Origin: Syntrophorhabdus sp.
GTDB lineage: Bacteria > Desulfobacterota > Syntrophorhabdia > Syntrophorhabdales > Syntrophorhabdaceae
Length of the DNA stretch: 35,152 nucleotides
Direction: 5' to 3'
Assembly: GCA_012719415.1 (NCBI GenBank)
Contig: JAAYAK010000172.1
Coordinates: forward strand, 1 to 35,152
The notes below the pieces were generated by a model. That model saw only the letters and a program-made list of their open reading frames with translations. It was not told the DNA's origin and did not search any database. Positions 24,687-32,260 of this stretch are shown piece after piece. The first letter of the stretch is position 1; every line of letters begins with the position of its first letter. Both the position numbers and the translations under genes were made by a program.

Positions 24687-25901
24687 TCAATACTTTCCAT
24701 GATACTCCTTCAGACGCTTCGCGAAGTCCCGGCCGAATTCGTAGCATCTGTTCATGTCCTCTTCTGACGGTTTGTACAACACCTGGAGACCGGGCTCCAC
24801 CGTTTCGAGGCCCATCTGCTGAAACCTGGCATAGGCCTCCTTGACCGCACCACCTCCCCATCCGTAGCTGCCAAACCCACCGACGATCCTGTCTTTCGGC
24901 CTCAAGCCCGCAAGGTGATACAGGAACTCCGCAACGGACGGGAACATGACGTTGTTGATGGTCGGGGTACCGATGAGGCAACCCCGCGCCTTCCAGAACT
25001 CCTTTATCGCCTCGCTCATGGGTGTCGACCTCAGTTTGATCACCTTGCACGGCACCCCTTCGTCCTTGATGCCGTTCATGATGGGATCGCTCATGAGCTC
25101 CGTCGAATGCCACATTGTGTCGTAAATGATGACGGCTGACAGATCCGCCTTGCCTTTCGCCAGGTCGAGGTACCGCTGTATGATGTAACCCGGGTCCTTT
25201 CTCCATATGACACCATGATCGGGAGCTATCATATCGATCTCCAGCCCGAGCTTCACGATCTCCTGGATCTTCGCCTCGATGAGCTTCCCGAAGGGCATGA
25301 GGATGTTGGCGTAATAGTCCACGATGGCGTCGTCGAGCTCGAACTGGGAGTGGCATGAAAAGAACTCATCGTCGAACCTGGCCGCCGAGGCCATGTGCTG
25401 ACCGAAGGCATCCTGCGATATGAGGAGCTTCGCCTCGGGTATGTAGGTCACCATGGAATCCGGCCAGTGAAGCATGGGCGTTTCCAGGAACGTCAGGGTG
25501 TACTTCCCCGTCTTCAGCGTATCGCCGCTCTTGACTATCCTGAACTTCCACCGTGATGTGTCGAAGTGGCGGTCAAGACCCTTTTTTCCCCTCTCCGTGA
25601 TGAAGATGGTCGCGTCGGGTGTATACTCCATGATCGCCGCGATGCTGCTCGCGTGGTCCGGTTCGATGTGGTTTATCACGATGTTCCTGATCTTGTAAGG
25701 ATCGACGACGCGCCTTATGTTCTCCACTGCCGTCGTGTCGAAGTCATGTTTGACGGTGTCGAGAAGGGTCACCTCATCATCCATGATAAGGTAGTTATTG
25801 TACGTGGTGCCATTCTTCGTAACGTAACCGTGAAAATCCCGGACGGCCCAGTCGATCACCCCAACCCAGTAGATACCCGGTTTGATCTCTATCGGTTTCA
25901 T
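24687..25901 (-). CDS. Flavodiiron protein (rubredoxin:oxygen / nitric oxide oxidoreductase, FprA type)
   Basis: The 404-residue product has a metallo-beta-lactamase-like di-iron domain (about 1-250) with ligands HIEPDH (78-83), then a flavodoxin domain (about 255-400) with IIYDTMWHSTE, GTPTINN and GSYGWGGGAV. Family members reduce O2 to water or NO to N2O with electrons from rubredoxin or a similar carrier. AAGGAGG precedes the ATG. It is the first gene of the operon, with rubrerythrin 39 bp downstream; the rubredoxin-like domain of rubrerythrin or another carrier may donate electrons. O2 or NO preference cannot be read from sequence. Confidence 0.95.
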   Translation of the reverse strand: MKPIEIKPGIYWVGVIDWAVRDFHGYVTKNGTTYNNYLIMDDEVTLLDTVKHDFDTTAVENIRRVVDPYKIRNIVINHIEPDHASSIAAIMEYTPDATIFITERGKKGLDRHFDTSRWKFRIVKSGDTLKTGKYTLTFLETPMLHWPDSMVTYIPEAKLLISQDAFGQHMASAARFDDEFFSCHSQFELDDAIVDYYANILMPFGKLIEAKIQEIVKLGLEIDMIAPDHGVIWRKDPGYIIQRYLDLAKGKADLSAVIIYDTMWHSTELMSDPIMNGIKDEGVPCKVIKLRSTPMSEAIKEFWKARGCLIGTPTINNVMFPSVAEFLYHLAGLRPKDRIVGGFGSYGWGGGAVKEAYARFQQMGLETVEPGLQVLYKPSEEDMNRCYEFGRDFAKRLKEYHGKY

Positions 25902-25949
25902 GTGTCCTCCTTTTCGCTATGATGGAAAGACCGCTAACTGACGTAACAA

Positions 25950-25978
25950 AGGATAAAACCTCGTCTTGAAAAAGACAA
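25950..25978 (-). promoter_or_regulatory. Possible promoter of the flavodiiron-rubrerythrin operon
   Basis: On the minus strand TTGTCT (25973-25978), 17-bp spacer, TATCCT (25950-25955). A short dyad (CTTGTCTT with AAGACGAG) overlaps the -35 and could bind a regulator. Confidence 0.42.
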
Positions 25979-26000
25979 GCCCTCCGCACGATTCGGCCGA

Positions 26001-26039
26001 AAAAAGAACGGGCAAAACCGGCTGCGGCCCACCCGTTCC
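26001..26039 (-). terminator. Rho-independent terminator of the C-terminal processing protease gene
   Basis: GAACGGG (26007-26013) pairs with CCCGTTC (26033-26039). On the minus strand the stem is followed by six T (26001-26006 in complement). This is a classical terminator 21 bp after the protease stop, where no repeat element is present. Confidence 0.8.
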
Positions 26040-26059
26040 CGTCCTCCGCGAGGGGGCCT

Positions 26060-27373
26060 TTAGGAGGCCTTGCCCCTCAAAGCCTCCCAGCTCTTGAGGA
26101 TCTGAAGGCCCATGTAAAGCTGGAAATCCTCATCCTCGAGGTTCTTTATGGTGATGTCCTCGGGCCTCCTGGGCATGGGGCTCCTGTCGTTCTTCTTCTC
26201 GAGGTCCTTTTCCGTGATGGGCGCCAGCTTCTCCCTCGACCTCACGAAGGTGTTCTCCACGGTGATGTCGGGAACGATGCCTTCCGATTGGATGGACCGC
26301 CCTTTGGGCGTGAAATACTTCGCTGTCGTCAACCGCACGGCGGACCCGTCACCCAGAGGGAATATGGTCTGCACCGATCCCTTACCGAAGCTTTTCGTGC
26401 CAACTATGACGGCCCGTTTGTAATCCTGAAGGGCCCCCGCGACGATCTCCGACGCGCTGGCGCTGCCCTCGTTGACAAGCACGACCATGGGCCCCAGGAA
26501 TTCCTGGCCCTTTTTCTGTGCATAGAACTTCATCTTGCTGTCATCGGGAGCTTTCTTGCCTCCCCTGCCCTGTATGGAAACGATGACGCCTTCGGAGAGG
26601 AACTTGTCCGTCACTTCCACCGCTTGTTCGAGAAGCCCGCCGGGATCGTTCCTGAGGTCCAGCACCAACCCTTTCAAAGGTTTGCCCTTGTTGCTCCTCT
26701 CAAGCTCTTTCAGCGCATTGTCCAGGTCCTTCGACGTCTTCTCCTGGAACTGGGCGAGACGGATATAGCCATATTCGTCGGAAAGCATTCTGAACTTGAC
26801 GCTCTTGACTAAGATAATATCACGAACGACGGTGTATTCCTTGAGGCCCTGCGTCCCTTCCCGGGCCACGGTCAGGGTGACAGCCTTGCCCTTGGGTCCA
26901 CGGATCAGCTTCACCACATCCATCAGCCCCATGTTCTTTGTCGGCTTGCCGTCGATCTTCACGATATGGTCTCCCGCCTTCATTCCCGCCTTGAAGGCCG
27001 GCGTATCCTCTATGGGAGTGATGACCGTCGGGAATCCATCCTTTATGGTGATCTCGATACCGATCCCGCCGAACTCACCCTTGGTATCGGTCTGCATCTC
27101 CTTGTACATGTCAGGGGGAAGAAATGATGAATGGGGATCCAGGGATTCGAGGATACCCTTGATGGCCGCGTACACGATGTCCTTATCCTTCACGTCCTCC
27201 ACGTAATTGCGCTTGACGAGATCGATAACGTCGGAAAACGTCCTCAGGTATTCGTATATCTCCTTGCTCTCCCCGCCCTGTGCGGTCCTCTTTCCATAGG
27301 CGCCGATGTAGATCCCGAGAAGAAAGATGGACACCAGGAACAGGCTGACAAAGATCTTAGTTTTCTTGTTCAT
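26060..27373 (-). CDS. ctpA: C-terminal processing protease (S41 family, CtpA/Prc)
   Basis: The 437-residue product begins with a hydrophobic segment (about 7-27, uncleaved anchor or signal), then an N-terminal helical region with SLDPHSSFLPPDMY. A PDZ domain follows (about 95-185, GGIGIEI to TVAREGT), then the S41 catalytic domain. The nucleophile serine lies in NEGSASASE and the lysine base in GTKSFGKGSVQT. It cleaves C-terminal tails of periplasmic or envelope proteins. GGAGGGG precedes the ATG, and a good promoter (27394-27422) overlaps that of the divergent mnmA gene. A terminator at 26001-26039 separates it from the flavodiiron operon. Confidence 0.95.
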   Translation of the reverse strand: MNKKTKIFVSLFLVSIFLLGIYIGAYGKRTAQGGESKEIYEYLRTFSDVIDLVKRNYVEDVKDKDIVYAAIKGILESLDPHSSFLPPDMYKEMQTDTKGEFGGIGIEITIKDGFPTVITPIEDTPAFKAGMKAGDHIVKIDGKPTKNMGLMDVVKLIRGPKGKAVTLTVAREGTQGLKEYTVVRDIILVKSVKFRMLSDEYGYIRLAQFQEKTSKDLDNALKELERSNKGKPLKGLVLDLRNDPGGLLEQAVEVTDKFLSEGVIVSIQGRGGKKAPDDSKMKFYAQKKGQEFLGPMVVLVNEGSASASEIVAGALQDYKRAVIVGTKSFGKGSVQTIFPLGDGSAVRLTTAKYFTPKGRSIQSEGIVPDITVENTFVRSREKLAPITEKDLEKKNDRSPMPRRPEDITIKNLEDEDFQLYMGLQILKSWEALRGKAS

Positions 27374-27393
27374 TCACCCCTCCATGTTGGATG

Positions 27394-27422
27394 ATGATAC
27401 TACAATACCGGTGAAGTTTCAA
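27394..27422 (-). promoter_or_regulatory. Promoter of the processing protease gene
   Basis: On the minus strand TTGAAA (27417-27422), 17-bp spacer, TATCAT (27394-27399), leader about 15 nt. Its -35 overlaps the mnmA -35 on the other strand, so the two promoters may compete. Confidence 0.62.
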
Positions 27423-27446
27423 CCATCTGAGCCTTTGTGGTATGAT
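27418..27446 (+). promoter_or_regulatory. Promoter of mnmA, predicted to give a leaderless transcript
   Basis: TTCAAC (27418-27423), 17-bp spacer, TATGAT (27441-27446) with an upstream TG at 27438-27439 (extended -10). Seven bases further is 27453, on the ATG at 27452-27454. No ribosome site precedes that ATG. Confidence 0.55.
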
Positions 27447-27451
27447 GGATC

Positions 27452-28525
27452 ATGGAAACGGTCTTTGTCGCCATGAGCGGGGGCTTCGACAGCTTTCTGG
27501 CAGCGTTCCTTCTCAAGGGAGCCGGCTACCGCGTCGTCGGGGTAACCTTCACGCTCCTCGAGGGACCGCTGTTCGACGACCGGGACCCTGCCGTCCTGAT
27601 CATGAGGTCCGCGCTCGCCGAGGCGAAGGGTCTCTGTCGTGATCTCGGTCTGCCCCATCACGTGGTCGACCTCAGCGACGTTTTCGCCGGGCGGGTCATC
27701 GAGCCCTTCATAGAGAGCTACCGCCATGGTATCACTCCCAATCCCTGTGTCCTGTGCAACCGGTTCGTAAAGTTCGGTGCCTTCTACGAGCGGGCTATGG
27801 CCATGGGGGCGGAGATGATCGCCACCGGGCACTACGCGCGCACGGAGCACAGCGATGGGGACATACTTCTCAGGAAAGGCAGGGACGCGGTCAAGGACCA
27901 ATCCTATTTCCTCTACTCCATCAGCAGGGAAACGTTGTCGCGAACGCTCTTCCCCCTCGGCGAGCACACGAGAGCGGAGCTCAGGGCCTTGGCCCGGAAT
28001 ACGGGGCTGCGCCTTCCCCGCTCGCGGGAGAGCCAGGATATCTGCTTTCTTGGCGGCCGCAGATACACGGACTTCCTGTCACGGTTCATCAAACCCCGAC
28101 CGGGGTCCGTTTATCTCACGGACGGCACGCTGCTCGGGCACCATGAAGGCATCCATCTCTTCACGATCGGGCAGCGAAGAGGCATACACATCCCTTTCAG
28201 GGAAGCACTCTACGTCGTCGACATCTTCCCCGACGAGAACGCTGTTTTTGTCGGCACGAAAAGGGAGCTTTTTGGTCGTGCCCTCGCGGCCCGGGACATC
28301 TCGGTCCGCCGTTCCCTCGACGGCGGGATCACCGCCAGGGTCCGTTACCGTCAGTCCGCCAGACCCTGCTCCTGCACCGTCAGCGGCGATATCCTTTCGG
28401 TCACCTTCAAGGAACCCGTCGACTGCGTCACACCGGGTCAGTCCGTCGTGCTCTACGATGACGATATCATTGCCGGGGGTGGTGTCATAGAAAAACGTGT
28501 TGCATTGGGGGAGGCCATATTATAA
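27452..28525 (+). CDS. mnmA: tRNA-specific 2-thiouridylase
   Basis: The 357-residue product has an N-terminal PP-loop (SGGFDS at 9-14; SGGVDS in most homologues) and the catalytic cysteine pair at C102 (in NPCVLCNRFVKF, with an extra Cys99) and C198 (in SQDICFL). ATGHYAR and KDQSYFLYSI also fit. MnmA adds sulfur to uridine 34 of tRNA for Lys, Glu and Gln using ATP and a persulfide relay. The C-terminal barrel is present, so it is full length. The V-to-F change in the PP-loop and the extra cysteine are unusual. The gene seems leaderless. The GYD gene follows after 25 bp with its own ribosome site. Another mnmA elsewhere cannot be excluded. Confidence 0.88.
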   Translation: METVFVAMSGGFDSFLAAFLLKGAGYRVVGVTFTLLEGPLFDDRDPAVLIMRSALAEAKGLCRDLGLPHHVVDLSDVFAGRVIEPFIESYRHGITPNPCVLCNRFVKFGAFYERAMAMGAEMIATGHYARTEHSDGDILLRKGRDAVKDQSYFLYSISRETLSRTLFPLGEHTRAELRALARNTGLRLPRSRESQDICFLGGRRYTDFLSRFIKPRPGSVYLTDGTLLGHHEGIHLFTIGQRRGIHIPFREALYVVDIFPDENAVFVGTKRELFGRALAARDISVRRSLDGGITARVRYRQSARPCSCTVSGDILSVTFKEPVDCVTPGQSVVLYDDDIIAGGGVIEKRVALGEAIL

Positions 28526-28550
28526 TATTTTCGGGAAAGGGGGTGACCAT

Positions 28551-28835
28551 ATGCCGATATACATACTTGTGAGCAAGCTGACCTATGAGGGCAGGAAGAC
28601 GATCAAGAACAATCCCGAGCGCATCAGGGAGGTGGACCAGGAGATCGAGAAGATGGGCGCGAAGGTCCTGGCCCAGTATGCCACCCTGGGCATGTACGAC
28701 TTCATCAACATCGTCGAAGCCCCCGACAACGAAACGATCGCCCGCGTCTCCACCGAGCTCGGTGCCAGGGGAACCGTGGAGATAACGACACTATCCGCCA
28801 TACCCGTCTTCGAATTCGTGGAAAAGATGGGGTAA
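28551..28835 (+). CDS. GYD-domain protein
   Basis: The 94-residue product has a ferredoxin-like alpha/beta fold. It opens with PIYILVSKLTYEGRKTI and has the middle segment QYATLGMYDFINIVEAPDNE, the usual region of the GYD motif. GYD proteins are small, widespread and of unknown function. I chose the ATG at 28551 because GGGGTGA lies just upstream and the longer reading overlaps mnmA. Terminator and repeat element H lie directly downstream. It is probably transcribed with mnmA. Confidence 0.83.
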   Translation: MPIYILVSKLTYEGRKTIKNNPERIREVDQEIEKMGAKVLAQYATLGMYDFINIVEAPDNETIARVSTELGARGTVEITTLSAIPVFEFVEKMG

Positions 28836-28844
28836 AAAAAAAGA

Positions 28845-28978
28845 GTTAGAACCGTTAAAGCCGTTAGAACCGTTAGAAGGTGAAAACAAAAGAAAACCCC
28901 GGATGGTCATCCGATCGTCCGGGGTTCTTGGTCTTTGATTTCTGTTTATTCCAACGGTTCTAACGGTTCTAACGGTTT
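28845..28978. repeat. Inverted tandem-repeat element H (9-bp unit)
   Basis: The left arm (28845-28880) has four units with a period of 9, GTTAGAACC and close variants. The right arm (28952-28978) has three units of the CTAACGGTT type. The two arms are near-perfect reverse complements. The element fills the gap between convergent genes, 9 bp after the GYD stop and 2 bp before the acyl-CoA dehydrogenase stop. On the minus strand the distal arm is followed by nine T (28833-28842 in complement). The core holds a terminator-like hairpin at 28895-28926. Confidence 0.93.
28895..28926. terminator. Bidirectional terminator hairpin within element H
   Basis: AACCCCGGA (28895-28903) pairs perfectly with TCCGGGGTT (28918-28926) around a 14-nt loop. 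On the plus strand it is followed by CTTGGTCTTTG; on the minus strand by a T-rich run (TTCTTTTG). It suits both convergent genes. Confidence 0.7.
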
Positions 28979-28980
28979 TG

Positions 28981-30159
28981 TTACCCCATTCTGTTCCTGA
29001 AGATGTCTCTTGCTATGACGACCCTCTGGACCTGGTTCGTGCCTTCGTATATCTGGGTGGCCTTCGCGTCGCGCATCATGCGCTCCACGGGATACTCCTT
29101 CGTGTAACCGTACCCACCGAGTATCTGGACCGCGTCGGTCGTGACCTTCATCGCAACGTCGGCGGAATAGACCTTCGCCATGGCGGAAAGCTTGTCGACG
29201 CCGATGGCGCTCATCTTGTCCCTCTCGTAGACTTTCATGTCAAGGAGATGGGCCGCGTCATAGACGAGGGCCCTCGCGGCCTCCACGCCTGTGGCCATAT
29301 CGGCCACCATGAACTGTATACCTTCGAAATCAGCCAGTTTCTGGCCAAACTGAACCCTCTTCCAGGCATATTCAACGGCGAAATCAAGGGCGCCCTGGGC
29401 GATGCCCACCGCCTGTGCCCCGACGGCGGGACGGGAAAGGTTGAGGGTCGACATGGCGATGTCCCACCCCTGCCCCTCCTTCCCCATAAGATTCTCCTTT
29501 TCCAGCCTGACATTGTCGAATATGATCTCGGTGATGTCGGAACCGATCATGCCCATCTTGTCTTCGCTCTTGCCGATGATGACCCCCGGGTAGTCCTTCT
29601 CAAGGTAGAAGGCCGAGATGCCCTGGGTCCGTTTGGCAGGGTTCGTCGAGGCAAATACCGAAAAGAACTGCGCGTTCGCCCCGTTGGTGATCATCGATTT
29701 CTTCCCGTTGAGGTAGTAATGGTCTCCCTCTTTCACTGCCGTCGTCCTCATATGGGACGCGTCGGAACCCGCGTCGGGCTCGGTGAGCGCGAAGGCAACG
29801 ACATACATCTTGTCCGGTTCGCAAAGCTTGCTGTAGATGTACTCCTTCTGCTCCTCGTTCGCCGCTATCATGATCGGCATGACGCCGACATTGTGCGCGA
29901 GAGGTATGAGAGAAGAGGCTCCGGACACCTTGGCCAGTTCTTCAATTACAAGGCACAGGGACGTGATATCGCCATCGAGGCCGCCGAACTTCTCGGGAAG
30001 CATCAGATAGAGGAAACCGTGTTTCTTATAGATGTCCACAAGGTCCCAGGGGAAGGCACCCGTAGAATCGATCTCTTTTGCGCGGGGGGCCACTTTGTCC
30101 CTGGCCAGCTTTTCGGCGATCTTCTGTATCATGCCGTGTTTATCAGAAAGATTCAGCAT
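28981..30159 (-). CDS. Acyl-CoA dehydrogenase
   Basis: The 392-residue product shows the standard family signatures. FALTEPDAGSDASHMRTTA is the flavin/substrate-binding loop; GGYGYTKEYPVERMMRDAK and IYEGTNQVQ near the C-terminus include the catalytic base Glu372. It oxidises an acyl-CoA to a 2-enoyl-CoA with FAD and passes electrons to electron-transfer flavoprotein. Chain length cannot be assigned. The ATG at 30159 has AAGGAGG upstream; the longer reading from 30186 would include that site. No ETF, thiolase or CoA ligase gene is adjacent, so pathway context is lacking. Its stop codon touches element H. Confidence 0.94.
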   Translation of the reverse strand: MLNLSDKHGMIQKIAEKLARDKVAPRAKEIDSTGAFPWDLVDIYKKHGFLYLMLPEKFGGLDGDITSLCLVIEELAKVSGASSLIPLAHNVGVMPIMIAANEEQKEYIYSKLCEPDKMYVVAFALTEPDAGSDASHMRTTAVKEGDHYYLNGKKSMITNGANAQFFSVFASTNPAKRTQGISAFYLEKDYPGVIIGKSEDKMGMIGSDITEIIFDNVRLEKENLMGKEGQGWDIAMSTLNLSRPAVGAQAVGIAQGALDFAVEYAWKRVQFGQKLADFEGIQFMVADMATGVEAARALVYDAAHLLDMKVYERDKMSAIGVDKLSAMAKVYSADVAMKVTTDAVQILGGYGYTKEYPVERMMRDAKATQIYEGTNQVQRVVIARDIFRNRMG

Positions 30160-30179
30160 CCGTCTAACCTCCTTAATTG

Positions 30180-30209
30180 TTGACAAAATCGCCTAACTTC
30201 TAACATAAT
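30180..30209 (+). promoter_or_regulatory. Promoter of the DUF362 ferredoxin gene
   Basis: TTGACA (30180-30185), 18-bp spacer, CATAAT (30204-30209); start near 30216 and a leader of about 26 nt. The acyl-CoA dehydrogenase gene is divergent and must use overlapping sequence; no convincing promoter for it was seen. Confidence 0.6.
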
Positions 30210-30241
30210 TTGCCTGTAAAGTGAACAAAAAAGGAGCCCCC

Positions 30242-31345
30242 ATGAGCACCGTGTATTTCACAGACCTGCGAACAAAGCCGGGCCGCAATCTCCTCGATAA
30301 GATCGTTGACCTCATGAACGCGGCACGGCTTGACAGGAAAATAGTAGGAAACGACCTCGTCGCCATCAAGGTGCACTTCGGGGAACTGGGCAACACGGCA
30401 TACCTGAGACCCGTATTCCTGAGGAGGATAGCGAAGCGGCTCAGGGAAGCCGGGGGCAAACCCTTTCTCACCGATACCAACACCCTCTACAGAGGCTCGC
30501 GAAGCGACACCGTCAGCCATCTCACCACGGCGTTACACAACGGGTTCGGTTATTCCAGCGTCGAGTGTCCCATTGTGATAGCCGACGGCCTTAAGGGGGG
30601 CAGCGGGACACGGGTACCCATCGCCGGAGAGGTATTGAAAGAGGCGCACATAGCGAAGGAGATCGCCGATGCCGACGCCCTCGTCGCCGTCACACACTTC
30701 AAGGCCCACGAGCTCTCCGGGTTCGGGGGCTGCCTCAAGAACCTCGGCATGGGGTGCGCCACGAGGGAAGGCAAACTGGTCCAGCACTCGACGGTCTCCC
30801 CCAGGGTGAACGTGGAGACATGCCGGGGATGCAAGCTCTGCACGGGCTATTGCCCCGCCGGGGCCATCTCGGTGACATCGAAGAAGGCATCTATCGACGG
30901 CAAGAAATGCATCGGCTGCGGAGAGTGCATCCTCATCTGCCCTTTCAGCGCCATTGAGGTACAGTGGAACGAATCCCCCGACATCTTCCAGAAAAAGATG
31001 GTCGAATACGCCCTTGGCACCCTCACGGGCAAGGCAAAAAAGTCGCTCTTCATCAACTTCGTCGTCCAGGTCAGTCCCGCCTGTGACTGCTACCCCAACA
31101 GCGACGCCCCCATCGTCAGGGACATCGGGATCCTCGCCTCCGAGGACCCCGTGGCCATCGACGCCGCGTCCTGCGACATGGTCAACAACGAGACCTCGCT
31201 GCCCTGTACCGCGATCGATCACACCCTCCATAAAGGTGAGGACAAATGGCGGACCCTCTTCCCCGAAATAGACTGGAACATCCAGCTCGACCACGCCGAG
31301 AAGATAGGACTGGGAACGAGAAAGTACAAGCTGAAGAAGGTTTAA
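30242..31345 (+). CDS. DUF362-domain protein with two 4Fe-4S motifs
   Basis: The 367-residue product has an N-terminal DUF362 domain (about 1-180 and 265-350) interrupted by a two-cluster ferredoxin module. That module has the motifs CRGCKLCTGYCP and CIGCGECILICP (about residues 192-235). Such proteins are common in anaerobes and probably carry low-potential electrons for unidentified redox reactions. A more exact role cannot be given. I chose the ATG at 30242 because AAAAAGGAG lies just before it. It is divergent from acyl-CoA dehydrogenase and convergent with the DUF4197 gene across element I. Confidence 0.87.
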   Translation: MSTVYFTDLRTKPGRNLLDKIVDLMNAARLDRKIVGNDLVAIKVHFGELGNTAYLRPVFLRRIAKRLREAGGKPFLTDTNTLYRGSRSDTVSHLTTALHNGFGYSSVECPIVIADGLKGGSGTRVPIAGEVLKEAHIAKEIADADALVAVTHFKAHELSGFGGCLKNLGMGCATREGKLVQHSTVSPRVNVETCRGCKLCTGYCPAGAISVTSKKASIDGKKCIGCGECILICPFSAIEVQWNESPDIFQKKMVEYALGTLTGKAKKSLFINFVVQVSPACDCYPNSDAPIVRDIGILASEDPVAIDAASCDMVNNETSLPCTAIDHTLHKGEDKWRTLFPEIDWNIQLDHAEKIGLGTRKYKLKKV

Positions 31346-31350
31346 AAAAG

Positions 31351-31475
31351 GGTCTCAGGTCTCAGGTTTCAAGTTTCAGGTCAGGAACAAGATCCGAACC
31401 TTTCCAACAACAAAGAGCGTTGCTTCTCTGGCCTTTAGCCTGGGACCTGCGACCTGAGACCTGAGACCTGGAACC
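31351..31475. repeat. Inverted tandem-repeat element I (7-bp unit)
   Basis: The left arm (31351-31378) has four 7-bp units: GGTCTCA twice, GGTTTCA and AGTTTCA. The right arm (31445-31472) has ACCTGCG, ACCTGAG twice and ACCTGGA, then ACCG. The element lies between convergent genes, 5 bp after one stop and 4 bp before the other. On the minus strand the distal arm is followed by six T. Its unit is shared with elements D, G and K. Confidence 0.9.
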
Positions 31476-31479
31476 GTCC

Positions 31480-32208
31480 TTACTTCCCGAACACCGTCTT
31501 CAGGAGGTCCGTGACCCTGGCGGCGGGGTCGGTGCGGATCTTTTTCTCTTCCTCCCCTATCATGTAGAAAAGGCCGTCGAGGGCCTTCGTCGTCACGTAA
31601 TGGTCGAGGTCCAGGGAATCCATCCTTGCGAAGGGCACGGACGACGTGTAGGTTCCCACCATGTCCTTGTACGACCTCGTCACGCCGACCTTGTTCATGC
31701 TGGCCGATATGGAGGGTTTGAACTCGTTGTAGAGTCTCTGTTGGGTCTTGGACTTGAAGTATTCCGTTGCCGAGGTATCGCCGCCGCGCAGTATCCCCAT
31801 GGCATCCTCGAAGGTCATCTGCTTGATGGCATCAACGAAGTATCTCTTCGCCTTCGGGGCCGCGTTCTCAGCGGCCCTGTTCATGCTGAGGATAAAGGCA
31901 TCCACCTTCTTCTGGTAACCCAGCTTTCCCAGGACATCCGCAATGGTCCGGATATTCTCGGGAAGCAGGATCTTGATGAACTGATTGGCGAAATAACCGT
32001 CGATCTTGGACACGGACGCAACGGCGTTTCCTGTCCCGACGGAAAGGGCCTCTTTCAGGCCCGAGGCCGTGGTCGCTTCGTCGGCCCCGGCGCCGCTTCG
32101 GGCCGCCGGGAGCTTGACCCCCTTCAGGAGATCGTCGAGGGGCCCGGCCCACGATCCTGCTGTCCAGATCAGGCAAACCGCCATGATGACAATCAATGCT
32201 ATCTTCAT
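31480..32208 (-). CDS. Exported DUF4197-domain protein
   Basis: The 242-residue product has a signal peptide (hydrophobic to about residue 18, likely cut after GSWA) followed by a mostly helical domain. Recognisable DUF4197 stretches are [29 protein letters not shown] and [20 protein letters not shown]. The function of this periplasmic family is unknown. GGGAGG precedes the ATG. CorA lies 52 bp upstream on the same strand and is probably co-transcribed. The stop codon abuts element I. Confidence 0.85.
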   Translation of the reverse strand: MKIALIVIMAVCLIWTAGSWAGPLDDLLKGVKLPAARSGAGADEATTASGLKEALSVGTGNAVASVSKIDGYFANQFIKILLPENIRTIADVLGKLGYQKKVDAFILSMNRAAENAAPKAKRYFVDAIKQMTFEDAMGILRGGDTSATEYFKSKTQQRLYNEFKPSISASMNKVGVTRSYKDMVGTYTSSVPFARMDSLDLDHYVTTKALDGLFYMIGEEEKKIRTDPAARVTDLLKTVFGK

Positions 32209-32260
32209 TGTTCCTCCCGATCAGATTCCGTCCCGACCCTCCTTTCACGGGATCCGGGTG

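Noticed and set aside
28978-30183. Plus-strand open frame (401 codons) opposite the acyl-CoA dehydrogenase gene
   Set aside because: It exactly shadows a clear acyl-CoA dehydrogenase gene and shows no domain.
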